Under the pieces are notes generated by a model, which saw only the letters and a program-made list of their open reading frames with translations, was not told the DNA's origin and made no database searches. DNA of 64,000 nucleotides. Source: Lodderomyces elongisporus. Taxonomy: Eukaryota > Ascomycota > Pichiomycetes > Serinales > Debaryomycetaceae. Below are positions 32,035 to 42,591 of this stretch, piece by piece. The position numbers and the translations under genes were made by a program. Position 1 is the stretch's first letter. Each line of letters begins with the position of its first letter. The stretch covers positions 124,001 through 188,000 of the forward strand of contig NC_083678.1 in the NCBI RefSeq assembly GCF_030384665.1, given 5' to 3'.

Positions 32035-34158
32035 ATGGATGAAGGATTGATTGCTACGATTAATAAATTGCAGGATGCTCTTGCTCCCTTAGGAGGAGGC
32101 TCCGCCTCACCAGTCGATTTGCCACAAATCACCGTTGTCGGATCACAATCTTCAGGTAAATCTTCAGTTTTGGAAAACATCGTCGGTAGAGATTTCTTAC
32201 CTAGAGGTACCGGTATTGTCACTAGACGTCCCTTGGTGTTACAGTTGACAAACAGGAGAGCTACGCCAAAGGATAAGAAAGATTTGTTGGATCTTCAAGC
32301 CAGCGAAAGTAGCGAGAATGGCAACCAAAAGGAGGATAACGTTGACGAATGGGGTGAATTTTTGCATTTGCCAGGTAAAAAGTTTTACAACTTTGAAGAT
32401 ATCAGAAATGAGATTGTCCGTGAGACGGATGCCAAGACTGGTAAGAATTTGGGTATTTCCCCAGTTCCAATCAACTTGAGAATCTACTCGCCACATGTGT
32501 TGACTTTGACCTTGGTCGATTTACCAGGTTTGACCAAAGTCCCCGTTGGTGACCAACCAAAGGATATTGAAAAACAAATTAGGGATATGATTATGAAGTT
32601 TATTTCCAAACCCAATGCCATCATCTTATCAGTCAATGCAGCAAACACAGATTTGGCCAACTCGGATGGGTTAAAATTGGCTAGGGAGGTTGACCCCGAA
32701 GGTTCGAGAACAATTGGTGTTTTAACAAAAGTCGACTTGATGGACCAAGGTACCGATGTGATTGATATTTTGGCTGGTAGAGTTATTCCATTAAGATTTG
32801 GATATGTGCCAGTAATCAACAGAGGACAAAAGGATATCGAAACCAGAAAAACAATTAGAGAAGCATTACAAAATGAGCAACGTTTCTTTGAAAACCATCC
32901 CTCATATAGAGCCAAGGCACAATTTTGCGGTACACCATACTTGGCCAAGAAATTGAATGGTATCTTGTTACACCACATCAAGAGCACTTTACCGGATATC
33001 AAGATGAAGATTGAACACTCACTTAAGAAGTATTCGGCTGAGTTGAGTATGTTGGGACCAGAGATGGCAGAGTCGCCTGCCTCTATTGCGTTGAGCATGA
33101 TTACTAGCTTTGCCAAGGACTATAACGGTATTCTTGATGGTGAGTCCAAAGAGTTGAGCTCGCAAGAATTGAGTGGTGGTGCTCGTATATCCTTTGTGTT
33201 TCACGAGATTTTCAAGAATGGTATCAATGCATTAGACCCATACGATCAGATCAAAGATGCTGATATTAGAACCATTTTGCACAATACCTCTGGTTCTGCG
33301 CCATCGCTTTTCGTTGGTACTTCCGCGTTTACTGTTTTAGTTAAGCAACAAATTAAGAGAATGGAGGAACCGGCTATTAGATGTATCAACTTGATCTTTG
33401 ATGAATTGGTTAGGATTTTGTCACAAATCATTAATCATCCACAGTACACAAGGTACCCACAATTGAAAGAACAATTGTCCAATCATTTTATCCAGTATTT
33501 GAGAGAAGCATTAATTCCCACCAATGAGTTTGTCACCGATATCATCAAGGCTGAAGAGACATATGTCAATACTGCGCATCCAGATTTATTGACTGGTACG
33601 CAAGCCATGGCGTATGTTGAGGAAAAATTCCATCCAAAACCACAAATCCAAGTTGATCCAAAGACTGGTAAGCCATTACCTAATCAGCAACAAGCACAGC
33701 AAATGCAACATCAACAACAACTAGCTGCACAACACTCAAAGATTGATGACTCTGGGTCATCATCTTCTTCTTCTTCCAATGGGTTCTTTGGTGGCTTTTT
33801 CTCGTCAAAGAACAAAAAGAGATTACAGCAAATGGAGGCTCCACCACCGGTGTTGAGGGCTACAGGAACAATGACGGAGAGGGAAACCATGGAGACTGAG
33901 GTGATTAAGTTGTTGATCTCCTCGTATTTCAACATCGTCAAGAGGACGGTTGCTGATGTGGTTCCCAAAGCCATCATGTTGAAATTGATCAACAAGTCTA
34001 AAGATGACATACAGAAGGAATTATTGGAGAAATTGTATAGTAATCCCGAGTTGCCTGATTTGGTTAAGGAGAATGAGTTGACTATACAAAAGAGGAAGGA
34101 ATGTATTAGAATGGTTGAAGTGTTGAGAAATGCCAGCGAGATAGTTGCCAGTGTTTAG
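32035..34158 (+). CDS. VPS1: Dynamin-related GTPase Vps1
   Basis: The 707-residue frame is nearly collinear with yeast Vps1 (704). It opens [22 protein letters not shown]. GTPase motifs are G1 GSQSSGKSS (36-44), G2 in [11 protein letters not shown]3 DLPG (162-165) and G4 TKVD (231-234). The middle/stalk region follows. An insert-B linker rich in Gln and Ser lies near 545-590 ([14 protein letters not shown]) where dynamins would carry a PH domain. The C-terminal GTPase effector domain spans about 615-707 ([22 protein letters not shown]). Vps1 drives membrane scission at the late Golgi, endosomes and peroxisomes. The [12 protein letters not shown] block and the absence of a long Dnm1-type insert separate it from DNM1. 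Confidence 0.96.
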   Translation: MDEGLIATINKLQDALAPLGGGSASPVDLPQITVVGSQSSGKSSVLENIVGRDFLPRGTGIVTRRPLVLQLTNRRATPKDKKDLLDLQASESSENGNQKEDNVDEWGEFLHLPGKKFYNFEDIRNEIVRETDAKTGKNLGISPVPINLRIYSPHVLTLTLVDLPGLTKVPVGDQPKDIEKQIRDMIMKFISKPNAIILSVNAANTDLANSDGLKLAREVDPEGSRTIGVLTKVDLMDQGTDVIDILAGRVIPLRFGYVPVINRGQKDIETRKTIREALQNEQRFFENHPSYRAKAQFCGTPYLAKKLNGILLHHIKSTLPDIKMKIEHSLKKYSAELSMLGPEMAESPASIALSMITSFAKDYNGILDGESKELSSQELSGGARISFVFHEIFKNGINALDPYDQIKDADIRTILHNTSGSAPSLFVGTSAFTVLVKQQIKRMEEPAIRCINLIFDELVRILSQIINHPQYTRYPQLKEQLSNHFIQYLREALIPTNEFVTDIIKAEETYVNTAHPDLLTGTQAMAYVEEKFHPKPQIQVDPKTGKPLPNQQQAQQMQHQQQLAAQHSKIDDSGSSSSSSSNGFFGGFFSSKNKKRLQQMEAPPPVLRATGTMTERETMETEVIKLLISSYFNIVKRTVADVVPKAIMLKLINKSKDDIQKELLEKLYSNPELPDLVKENELTIQKRKECIRMVEVLRNASEIVASV

Positions 34159-34518
34159 ATATGTGAAGATAGGAGGGTATAAGTGGGTATAAAGTGAGTG
34201 CTGTGAATATCCTCTTACACTTTGATGTGTTGTTGATGTTGTTGTTATTATTACTGTAGAGTGTGATCAGATTACAGCTTAAATTTTAATAGAAAATCCT
34301 TGCGTTTTAGACCCCTATTTTGCCAAGTGGGTAGCAGATAGCTTCCATTCTTTTTTACAAAATCGAAAAGGTGAGGGTTTTGTACGCTCTATTCTGGTAG
34401 CTCATCCCCGCACTCTTTCCACTCGTAATCTTTGTTACTCTTTCAATCGAATTTATTTTTTTTTTAATTAATTCTTTTTTTTTTGCGCTTTTTTTTTTTA
34501 TTTTCCATTTGATTCGAC

Positions 34519-34552
34519 TGAGTCAGTAAGAAGTGAAGTTATGATCACGTGA
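34519..34552. promoter_or_regulatory. Gcn4-type TGAGTCA next to Cbf1-type TCACGTGA
   Basis: TGAGTCA (34519-34525) is the consensus Gcn4 site and TCACGTGA (34545-34552) the Cbf1/bHLH site, 19 bp apart. Both factors control amino-acid and methionine/AdoMet synthesis in yeasts. The nearest downstream gene is SPE2, which consumes AdoMet; the sites lie about 1.8 kb before its ATG, upstream of what looks like a long leader. Confidence 0.5.
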
Positions 34553-34649
34553 GAGCAGGTTTAGCAAACAAGTTATTTGAAAAATTTTTCAATCAGCAAA
34601 GATTTTAGCTGGGAATCAAGGCGTAAATAAATCAATTGCCATCAACGGT

Positions 34650-34748
34650 ATGAACCTTTGTGTTACCAAAGATGATGTTGGTACTGGTGGTACTGGTAAT
34701 AGTAGACAGGTATTTGCTCCTTCCCCCCCTATTCTTCTCATCACATAA
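34650..34748 (+). CDS. Possible upstream short ORF (32 codons) in the SPE2 leader region
   Basis: An ATG opens MNLCVTKDDVGTGGTGNSRQ and closes at TAA. AdoMet decarboxylase mRNAs in animals and plants are controlled by upstream ORFs, but this one has no resemblance to those peptides and its transcription is unknown. It may be chance. Confidence 0.15.
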   Translation: MNLCVTKDDVGTGGTGNSRQVFAPSPPILLIT

Positions 34749-36375
34749 ATCTCCTCCTTTTCTTTTTTTAACAATTCAATTTAATTAAAAAAAAATAAAA
34801 AATACAACAACGCCTCGATCATCAATAAGGAGACAAAAGAGAAGCGTGAGGGAAAAAAAAGCCCTCAGAAAAAAGTGTGACACAAAATTTTGCAAAACCT
34901 CAAATTTTTCAAATTTTCCAAAAAAAAAAAAAGCAACAGTTGTCATATATATACCATCACCAACAACACAGAAAACAAGCAAAATTAGAATAAAAAGAAT
35001 TTGGAAAAAATAAATCAAATTTTTACAAGGACTAAAGAATAGTATAGAAAATACCAATTTCATCATAGCATTTTCATAGTCATCAAGAGATTTAGATTAC
35101 CTCAACCAAACAAACTTTAGTCATTAATTATTTCCAAATCATTTCATTAGATTTGAAGAGAATAAATCAATATAAAATCTGAAAAAAAATAAAACTACCC
35201 AACTTTGGATAAAAAAAGAACCAGGCACCAACCATATTGCAAAAAAAAATTTCTTTTCATCCTATCCTTTCACATTCCATCACTTTTAACAACAGGAAAA
35301 AAAAAAACAAAAGTCTATAAAAACATACCTTGAAGAGTATTCTGTTTTTATACGTATTTGATTCATATTCGTTTCTGTTTTATTTCTTTTTGTCCTTGAA
35401 GAAAAGTTTCAACTAAGGAAATAAGTTACTTTTTTTTCAAAACGGAATAAATTTTCATTTTAAAAGTCGATCTCAACAAGTTAGTATCATAAGCTAGCAT
35501 AAAACTGTTTGTTGAAATCTTCTTACTACCGGAACTAGAATCCACCAACCCCATCTTAATCTAGTCCATGCCAAAGAAGCCCCTACGGTCTCATCTATAT
35601 TTTAACACATTAAAAGAGCCTGGATAACACTAACTTGCTAACAAGAGCATCAGAAAGTCTTATCCTAAAAAGAAACAAAGAAAATTAATAAATAAAAAAA
35701 AAAAGAGTTATCAGTCTTTAAAAGCTTTATACTAGTTTTACAGACAAAAGCCAAACTCCAAAACCTAGCCTCCCTCCCATTCTTTCCCCATCCATACATT
35801 TGCCTATCGTGTCGTCCGAAACCTCAGAAACAGTATCATCACCACTTCATATTCGCTGACATTCGCAATACCTTTACCTTCCGTCACGAGCTTTTACCTT
35901 TTTATATTCCATTCTTGAAGAAATTCATAAAAGTACCCATAAAGGAAAAACAAAAACAAAAAGGAGAATAGATTACTAAATCGATTCAACGTACTATAGT
36001 CGATATCTTTAATTACAAAAGACAACCCAACACCACTGCCTTAAAAAAGTAATTGAAACGTTTCTTGCTACTTCTCTCTTCGTTTCAATTAAACAAATCA
36101 ATCATCAACAAATACATATATATAGGGGAACTTTTTTTAAAAAAATAGAACCTAAAGCGCCAGACCAACCCAGATTATTTGCAGATAATCTACAAGAGTA
36201 AGTTTCACTTGAAATAAAGATTATAACAATATCAATAATAATAGTAATAGCAACCAGAAAATACTATTGTTATTATAAACAAAAAGACATCGAACCTTTA
36301 TCAGATTCAGTTTTTTTTTTTTTGCTTTAGCTACTATTACTACTGTTGTGAATTTTTTTTCTTTCTCATCAAGTT

Positions 36376-37785
36376 ATGGTCTCACCACCAGCATATCACC
36401 AAGATTCATTTGTCGATCATGAATTATCCAAGAATTTAGATTCAACGTATGCATTTGAAGGTCCTGAAAAGTTGTTGGAACTTTGGTTTTGGAAATCTGA
36501 AAATGACATACCTGCATGTTCACCAAGAGATGGGTTAAGATCCATCAAGATGGACGCGTGGGCCAAGATGTTGGATTTGGTTAATTGCAAGATTTTGTCA
36601 ATGAAATCATCACCATTTATGGATGCCTACTTGTTGAGTGAGTCATCATTATTTGTGTTTCCACATAAATTGATCCTCAAGACTTGTGGAACTACTACAA
36701 CATTGGCCTGTTTGGATGAGCTTTTCCAAATGACTAGGCAAATATGTCAATTGACTAGCAAGGAGATATACCGTGTTTTCTACTCAAGAAGATCATTTAT
36801 GTTTCCCGAAAAGCAGATCCATGTGCACAAGGATTGGAAACACGAAGTGTCATTGTTGAATCAACATTTTATGTTGGGAAAATCGTACGTTGTTGGTAAT
36901 TTTGCCAGTGACGATCATTGGTTTCTCTACGTTGGTGGCAAAGAAGATGATGATTGTAGAGAGGGAGCACGTGCAAAAGCGCCTTTTTTGGAAACTTTTG
37001 GTAACAAGCCCCTCGATCAAACATTTGAGATCTTGATGACTGAATTGGACCCCGAATGTGCTTCCAAATTTATCTATTCCAGACAACCTGGCGAAGATGT
37101 TGGAGAGGATCACGACTTGGGACACGAATTGGGTAGGGAAACCATGATTGAGACAGAGTTGGATTCGGTTTTCCAACCAGAGAAAAGGGTTGGTGGTGTT
37201 GGTAATGGCAGTACCCATCTCCCTTCTCCTTCGTTATCTGACATCTCTGAGGATGAAGATTGCGAAGGTCATCATGTTGAAGGCCATGGTGAACTCATCA
37301 AGGAGAAAGATGCTAACATATCTGTTGTTGTTCCCGGTATGAACACTGGTGTTACTGCTACTGCTACTGCAACCACTAGTGTTTCATCAGAGTTTGAGTT
37401 TTTACACGATGCGTTTGCATTTACTCCATGTGGATTTTCCTCAAACTCTATTTGCTCCAACATCGGAGGAGGCTACTATTATACTCTTCACATTACTCCG
37501 GAGTCAGGGTGGAGTTATGCCTCGTTTGAAACCAACTATCCGTTTCAGCAAAATGGTTCTGTTGATGTGCTCACTGTGTTGACAAAGGTATTGAAGATTT
37601 TCAGACCTAGAAAGTTTTCATTGACTTTAATCAATGAGATTTGCGATGAACATCAATCCAGTAGCCAAGCATTGACCAATTCTGATGTGGTGTTGAAAGA
37701 GTTTGGTTATAAAAAGAGTGAAAAAGCAGTGTACGACTTGAAGAACGAGTACAATTTGCTTTACTTGAATTTTGTAAAAGCTTAA
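36376..37785 (+). CDS. SPE2: S-adenosylmethionine decarboxylase proenzyme
   Basis: The 469-residue frame contains STYAFEGPEKLLELWFWK near the N-terminus and YLLSESSLFVFPHKLILKTCGTTTTL. Self-cleavage between E89 and S90 (LSE-SS) would generate the pyruvoyl cofactor, and C104 matches the active-site Cys. ENxxxxFxFxPCGFSSN is represented by DAFAFTPCGFSSNSI, and HITPESGWSYASFETN is the C-terminal substrate loop. The product, decarboxylated AdoMet, supplies aminopropyl groups for spermidine and spermine. Compared with yeast Spe2 (396), the extra length is an acidic, low-complexity insert around residues 235-335 that includes Thr/Ala-rich repeats. The gene is preceded by an unusually long leader region, which may reflect polyamine-dependent control. 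Confidence 0.95.
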   Translation: MVSPPAYHQDSFVDHELSKNLDSTYAFEGPEKLLELWFWKSENDIPACSPRDGLRSIKMDAWAKMLDLVNCKILSMKSSPFMDAYLLSESSLFVFPHKLILKTCGTTTTLACLDELFQMTRQICQLTSKEIYRVFYSRRSFMFPEKQIHVHKDWKHEVSLLNQHFMLGKSYVVGNFASDDHWFLYVGGKEDDDCREGARAKAPFLETFGNKPLDQTFEILMTELDPECASKFIYSRQPGEDVGEDHDLGHELGRETMIETELDSVFQPEKRVGGVGNGSTHLPSPSLSDISEDEDCEGHHVEGHGELIKEKDANISVVVPGMNTGVTATATATTSVSSEFEFLHDAFAFTPCGFSSNSICSNIGGGYYYTLHITPESGWSYASFETNYPFQQNGSVDVLTVLTKVLKIFRPRKFSLTLINEICDEHQSSSQALTNSDVVLKEFGYKKSEKAVYDLKNEYNLLYLNFVKA

Positions 37786-39061
37786 ATATGTTAGTTTAAT
37801 TTGTTATTTTTTTTTGTAAAAAAAAATGAAAGGAATCAACTTTTTTGTTAATTATTGATTTTGTTATCACTTGTGTATTTACAAATGTAGAAATGTGATT
37901 GTTTGTGAAGAGAAGAAAATTTTCTTGCAAAAAAAATTTTTGTATCAAGATCCATGATTTCTATTCAATATTCGACCAAATAATTTCAAAACCTCTACTT
38001 TTTTTTTTCCACAATTCACGTTTTTTTGACTATTTACAGCATATACTTTTGGAATTGATTAATTTGTTAATGAGCATAACTGATCATCAAGGTATTTCTT
38101 GTATTAATTTCTTCCCTAGTTTAACATTCTTTGTTTCTTTAAATCATCACATTGCAAATTTTCTTCATTGTTGATTGGTCTATAATCACCATATAAAGAA
38201 AACATTGCACCAATCCAATAAAAAAAAATCGAGGGAAAACAAAAAAAATCTAGAGAATTAGCAATCACCATTTTCAGATTCTACCAGCTTCCAGCTTTAA
38301 TTTCCTACAAGTTGTTTGGTTTGGAAAAATCAGTGTGTTGTAATGGTTCGGGGTGTAAAAGAGTGGATAATGAATTTGGTTGCAAAACAAATCAAAAGAA
38401 AAGGAAGGAAAAAGCAATAATCTCTCGTTGTGTTTTCCCACACACACACACACACACATACATACACACATACATACATACAGAGTCTGCGGCTCTCCCC
38501 CTGAAACCAGTGTCCAGTACATGCATATGTGTCAACTAAGTACACACAGCGTTATATTGATAGTTTACACGACCACCATTTTTTATTTTTTATTTTTTTT
38601 CAAATTGAATCATCAACAATTGTCAAAACATCCTTACTTCCGAACAAACAGCGAAAAAAACTTCGAGGATAGGTGTCATATTGAAAAAAAGGCCAATGGA
38701 AAAGTAGATTTATAGACATAAACATGGCAATTGATAAATAAGTAGCAAAAAATCTAATTTGAACTAACTATACAAGTAAATACATGTTTATTTAGTGGTA
38801 GTAGTAATGCGAAATAGAAAGTAAAAAAATTCAACCCTATAAAGAAAACCAAGTTCAAAAAAAAAGAAAGAAGGGAACAAAAAGTAAATTTTAAAGATCA
38901 AGAAAAGAAAACCTTCAATCAACACAATCTGGAAAATCTTTGTTTTTCAATTCAATTTCTCCTTTATTATTTATTTGTTTTCTCCAATTTTTTCTGTCCT
39001 AGCCTCTTTCACGTTCTTTTGTTTTAAAGAAAAAGGAATGAGGGGGGAGGGGCTAATTAAT
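37786..39061. other. Convergent spacer between SPE2 and PET9
   Basis: A CA/CATA microsatellite lies at about 38440-38481. T- and A-rich tracts downstream of both stop codons are compatible with terminators. The frames over the CA repeat are its translation in each phase. I see no gene. Confidence 0.6.
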
Positions 39062-39979
39062 TTACTTGAATTTCTTACCAAACAAGATAACTTGCAATTG
39101 GTCGTACAATGAGATAACACCGGCACCGGCGACACCTCTCAAGATGTTAGCACCGCAACCCTTGAACAAAGACTTGACACCTTCAGCGGCGACAACCTTT
39201 CTAGCACAGTCCAAAGCACCGTTGTACTTAACCTTTTGACCTGAGGTCATCATCATTCTTCTTCTGACAGTGTCCAATGGGTATGAAGCAGTGGAAGCAC
39301 CGGTGGTGACAGCCCAACCCAACAAGAATGAAGCCAAGAAAGAACCTTGCAATGGACCAACCAAAACAACTGGTTTCAAGGAGTCATACAAACCAAAGTA
39401 AAGACCTCTGTAAACAATGATACCAACAACTGAAGGACCGAAACCTCTGTACAAACCAGCAATACCGTCGGAAGCCAAGGTCTTCTTGTAAACATCAATC
39501 AAACCGTTGAATTCTCTTCCTTTACCGTCACCCTTAGCGGATTTAGCATCGTTAGCCAATCTAGTTCTGGCATAGTCCAAAGAGTAGACAAAAGCCAATG
39601 AAGTGGCACCAGCCAAACCACCAGAAGCCAAGTTACCGGCAAACCACTTCCAGTAACCTTCATCCTTCTTGAAACCAAACATAGCCTTGAATTTGTCCTT
39701 GAAAGCAAAGTTCAAAGCTTGGGTTGGGAAGTATCTGATAACGTTAGCAGTGTTACCTCTCCAGAAAGAAGCAATACCTTCTTCGTTGGCGGTTCTTCTG
39801 AAACAGTCAGCGATACCGGTGTATGGCTTAGCCAATCTACCTTGCTTCAACATTTCGTCTTGGTTTTGAATCAACAACTTGACTCTCTCAATTGGAGCAG
39901 CAGCGGTCTTTGAGACGGCGGCGGAAACACCACCCATCATGAAATCGATGAAGAAGTTACTCTTGTTGTCAGCAGACAT
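39062..39979 (-). CDS. PET9: Mitochondrial ADP/ATP carrier
   Basis: From the ATG at 39977-39979 the protein has 305 residues. It shows the three carrier repeats with PX[D/E]XX[K/R] motifs: [17 protein letters not shown] (Pro replaced by Ser, as in yeast carriers) and PLDTVRRRM. The nucleotide-carrier signature RRRMMM is at 239-244. It exchanges ADP for ATP across the inner membrane. The frame extends 82 codons further upstream, but that part is Phe/Ser translated from a purine/pyrimidine tract, and the family N-terminus is the [17 protein letters not shown] chosen here. The codon choice looks strongly biased, as in a highly expressed gene. Confidence 0.96.
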   Translation of the reverse strand: MSADNKSNFFIDFMMGGVSAAVSKTAAAPIERVKLLIQNQDEMLKQGRLAKPYTGIADCFRRTANEEGIASFWRGNTANVIRYFPTQALNFAFKDKFKAMFGFKKDEGYWKWFAGNLASGGLAGATSLAFVYSLDYARTRLANDAKSAKGDGKGREFNGLIDVYKKTLASDGIAGLYRGFGPSVVGIIVYRGLYFGLYDSLKPVVLVGPLQGSFLASFLLGWAVTTGASTASYPLDTVRRRMMMTSGQKVKYNGALDCARKVVAAEGVKSLFKGCGANILRGVAGAGVISLYDQLQVILFGKKFK

Positions 39980-42591
39980 CTTTACTTTATTATTTAATTG
40001 AATAGATATTGAGTATGAACCTGAAGAGAAAAGGAAAAGAAAAGAAGAAGAAGAAAGAAAGAAAGAAAAGAAAAGAAAAAGGGAAGGAAAAAAAAAGGAG
40101 AAAGAAAAAAAAGAGGAAGAAGAAGAAGATGGAAGAGGATTGGAAAGTTGTAGGGAAAATTTTTGGACATTTATAAAAAAAAAAAAAAGAGAAAAAAACT
40201 TTTTTCTCACTGAGCGATTTTTCAACTTTTCAGTTTTTATTTTTTTTATTTTTTTTATTTATTTTTTTATTTTTTTATTTTTTATTATTATTTTTTAGTA
40301 TTGTTACTAGTGAGTGCTTAGTTTCATATAGACTCAGTCAACTGTTCCATATCAACATTACTCTAGTAAACAATTACAAAGAACTGTATCATCACTTGAA
40401 CGAGCACTTTGAATCGTATTATCTTTTGTTAGTTCTAGGTCCTAGCTACTTCAAAATACATATGATCTCGATGGCATCTGACTTCTACTCTCTTCAAATT
40501 AATGTGGCTCTTTCTCTTTATCCTACACCCCCTAGACTCTTCTTCCCTATATCCTACTTCTCTTTTAATTTTTTTATTTTTTTATTTTTAATTATTGAAT
40601 TAAATTAATTAAATTAAATTTATTACTATTATTATTATTACTACTACTACTACCTTTACTTTTTTAGCCAAAGTACACGCTCAACACGGGATCAATTTGT
40701 ATATAAAATTCGCGGTGTTTTACGGAAAAGGGATTTTTTCTTTGTATTTTTTTTTTTCTTTTGAGTAAGTGAAAAATTGGCAACTGCAAACAAAGACAAA
40801 TTGGAACAACGCCAACACACAGCAAAAAGAAAAAAAAGAAAAAAAAAAGTACAGTTAGTACAGTTCTTTTTTTTTTTTTTATGCCGAGAAAGACGCATTT
40901 TGATTGGATGATGAGAGGTGTTACAAATAGAGTGTCACAAAAGTTAACGATTGTTGTTAACACACGACACGCAATACACGACACACGACACACGACACAC
41001 TTTAACAACTGCTAGGTTCACACCCTCTTTTGCTTAGGTTTAACTTCCAATATTCCTCATAGCTTACTAAAAGCTATGCCAAGTATCTCCTACCTTTCCC
41101 TTACTTCCTCATCCGTCTCGTTTAGCAATATAGTGTAGCCATCAGTTTACAAGACTAAGCTTATAACTCCAATCCAATAACCCTTTCCTTTTCTTTTTCC
41201 TCCCCCACTTGATTTTGTGCCACAGTAATTGGGCGATTTCAATTTCAAAAAGGGCCAGAAAAAGAAATAATAATAAAGAAAAGAGAAAAGAGAAAAGAAG
41301 AAAAAGAAAAAAGAAATAAAAAATAAATTCCGCACTACCAATTCAAAGCGTTATTTCTGTCTCTCTCTGTTTCTCTCTTTAAAATCTCTTTCCTTTTTTG
41401 GGCCGACTGCTACCCCCAAATCGGTCAAATCAGGACGCGTCACGAACTTTTCTAGCCGCCACCCACCCACCTATCCATCCATCCACCCATACATCCATAC
41501 ATTTCACACACACATACACTTCTTTCAACCATAACCACTAGAGAGTAGATAATTAGAGATATAGTTTTATTTTATAACACACACACCCACTCAACCTGTC
41601 ACTCCTCTGTCCAGTTTTGTAATTGGTATTGCATATTCACCCAAGTTGTTTAGTCAGTGATTAAATGCTTTTTTTTTGTACAATTTTACAAAGAAGCTTC
41701 CAGTAATCGAAAGGACAAGACAAACCAAAAGAAAAGAAAAGAAACGAGAATCCGCTCTTCATGTATATCTCCAACGCATGTACTTGCATACGGTATCGAG
41801 ATACACACATACACACACAAACACACGCTCTCTTTCTCTTCTTCTTTTTACTTCTTTTAGTATTACAAATGCATCCTGTTGTTATTGTCTCTCCAGCACA
41901 TATTTGTAATCTTCGACTATTTCAACAGTTTTTTTTTTTTTTCAATTTTTTCAATTTTCCAATGCAAAGAGAAGCCCCTTCGGAGATTTAGATGGAAATT
42001 TCTTACCTTATTTTTTTTTTATTTATTTATTTCTTCTCTACCTTTTTTTTCACACTTGGTGTGGAATAATCAACTTTAGTACAGGTCCCTCTTGTCGCGT
42101 GCATCTAACTCTTTCTACAATTGTAGATTTCATATGCTCCTCTGTATTATTCTCTTTCTTTTTACTTATCTATTCACATAATGATTTATTTTTTGAAAGC
42201 CCCTTTCCTCATTCCTGATTTACCATAGCTACTGGCACTTTATTAGTGATGGCACAAATACTTTAGAAATCATCCAATTCTACAACACACCATTTCATCT
42301 AAATCTGAAATATTGTACATTTTACTACTTTTTTGGTTTCCCCTCCTCCCCACTTCATCTTTATATATATAAGAAAAAAAAGAACAGGAATAAGTGGAGC
42401 AGGTTGAAAACGGTTCAAGAAAAGTGAAAAATGAAAAGTGGAAAATGGAAATGAAAAAATAAAGAAAACATAACTCATTGCTCATTGTATTCTCTTCCAT
42501 ACTCTTTTGTTTTTCCTTTTGCATTTACCCTTACTCACACCCCCTCTGGCTTCTCTTCTTCTTCTTCTCACTCTCTCACTCTCTCTATAAT
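39980..42591. other. PET9 promoter region and flippase 3' flank
   Basis: Next to PET9 is a strand-asymmetric purine tract (40020-40140) followed by T runs with ATTT units (40230-40300), a pattern common in strong yeast promoters. Further right are AT-rich runs, ACACGAC repeats near 40963-41000, CATCCATCCA-type repeats near 41470-41505, and CA runs near 41800-41825. I see no gene. Confidence 0.6.

Larger units (their letters stand above)
34159..36375. other. 2.2-kb promoter/leader region of SPE2
   Basis: It holds a TGAGTCA and a TCACGTGA box near its left end. From about 34750 onward it is A/C/T-rich and G-poor, as expected of a long yeast 5' leader. A 32-codon ATG frame lies at 34650-34748. 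No other gene is seen. Confidence 0.5.

Noticed and set aside
39980..40225. 82-codon N-terminal extension of the ADP/ATP carrier
   Set aside because: It is Phe/Ser-rich and encoded by a purine/pyrimidine promoter tract. Yeast carriers start at the chosen Met and have no such extension.
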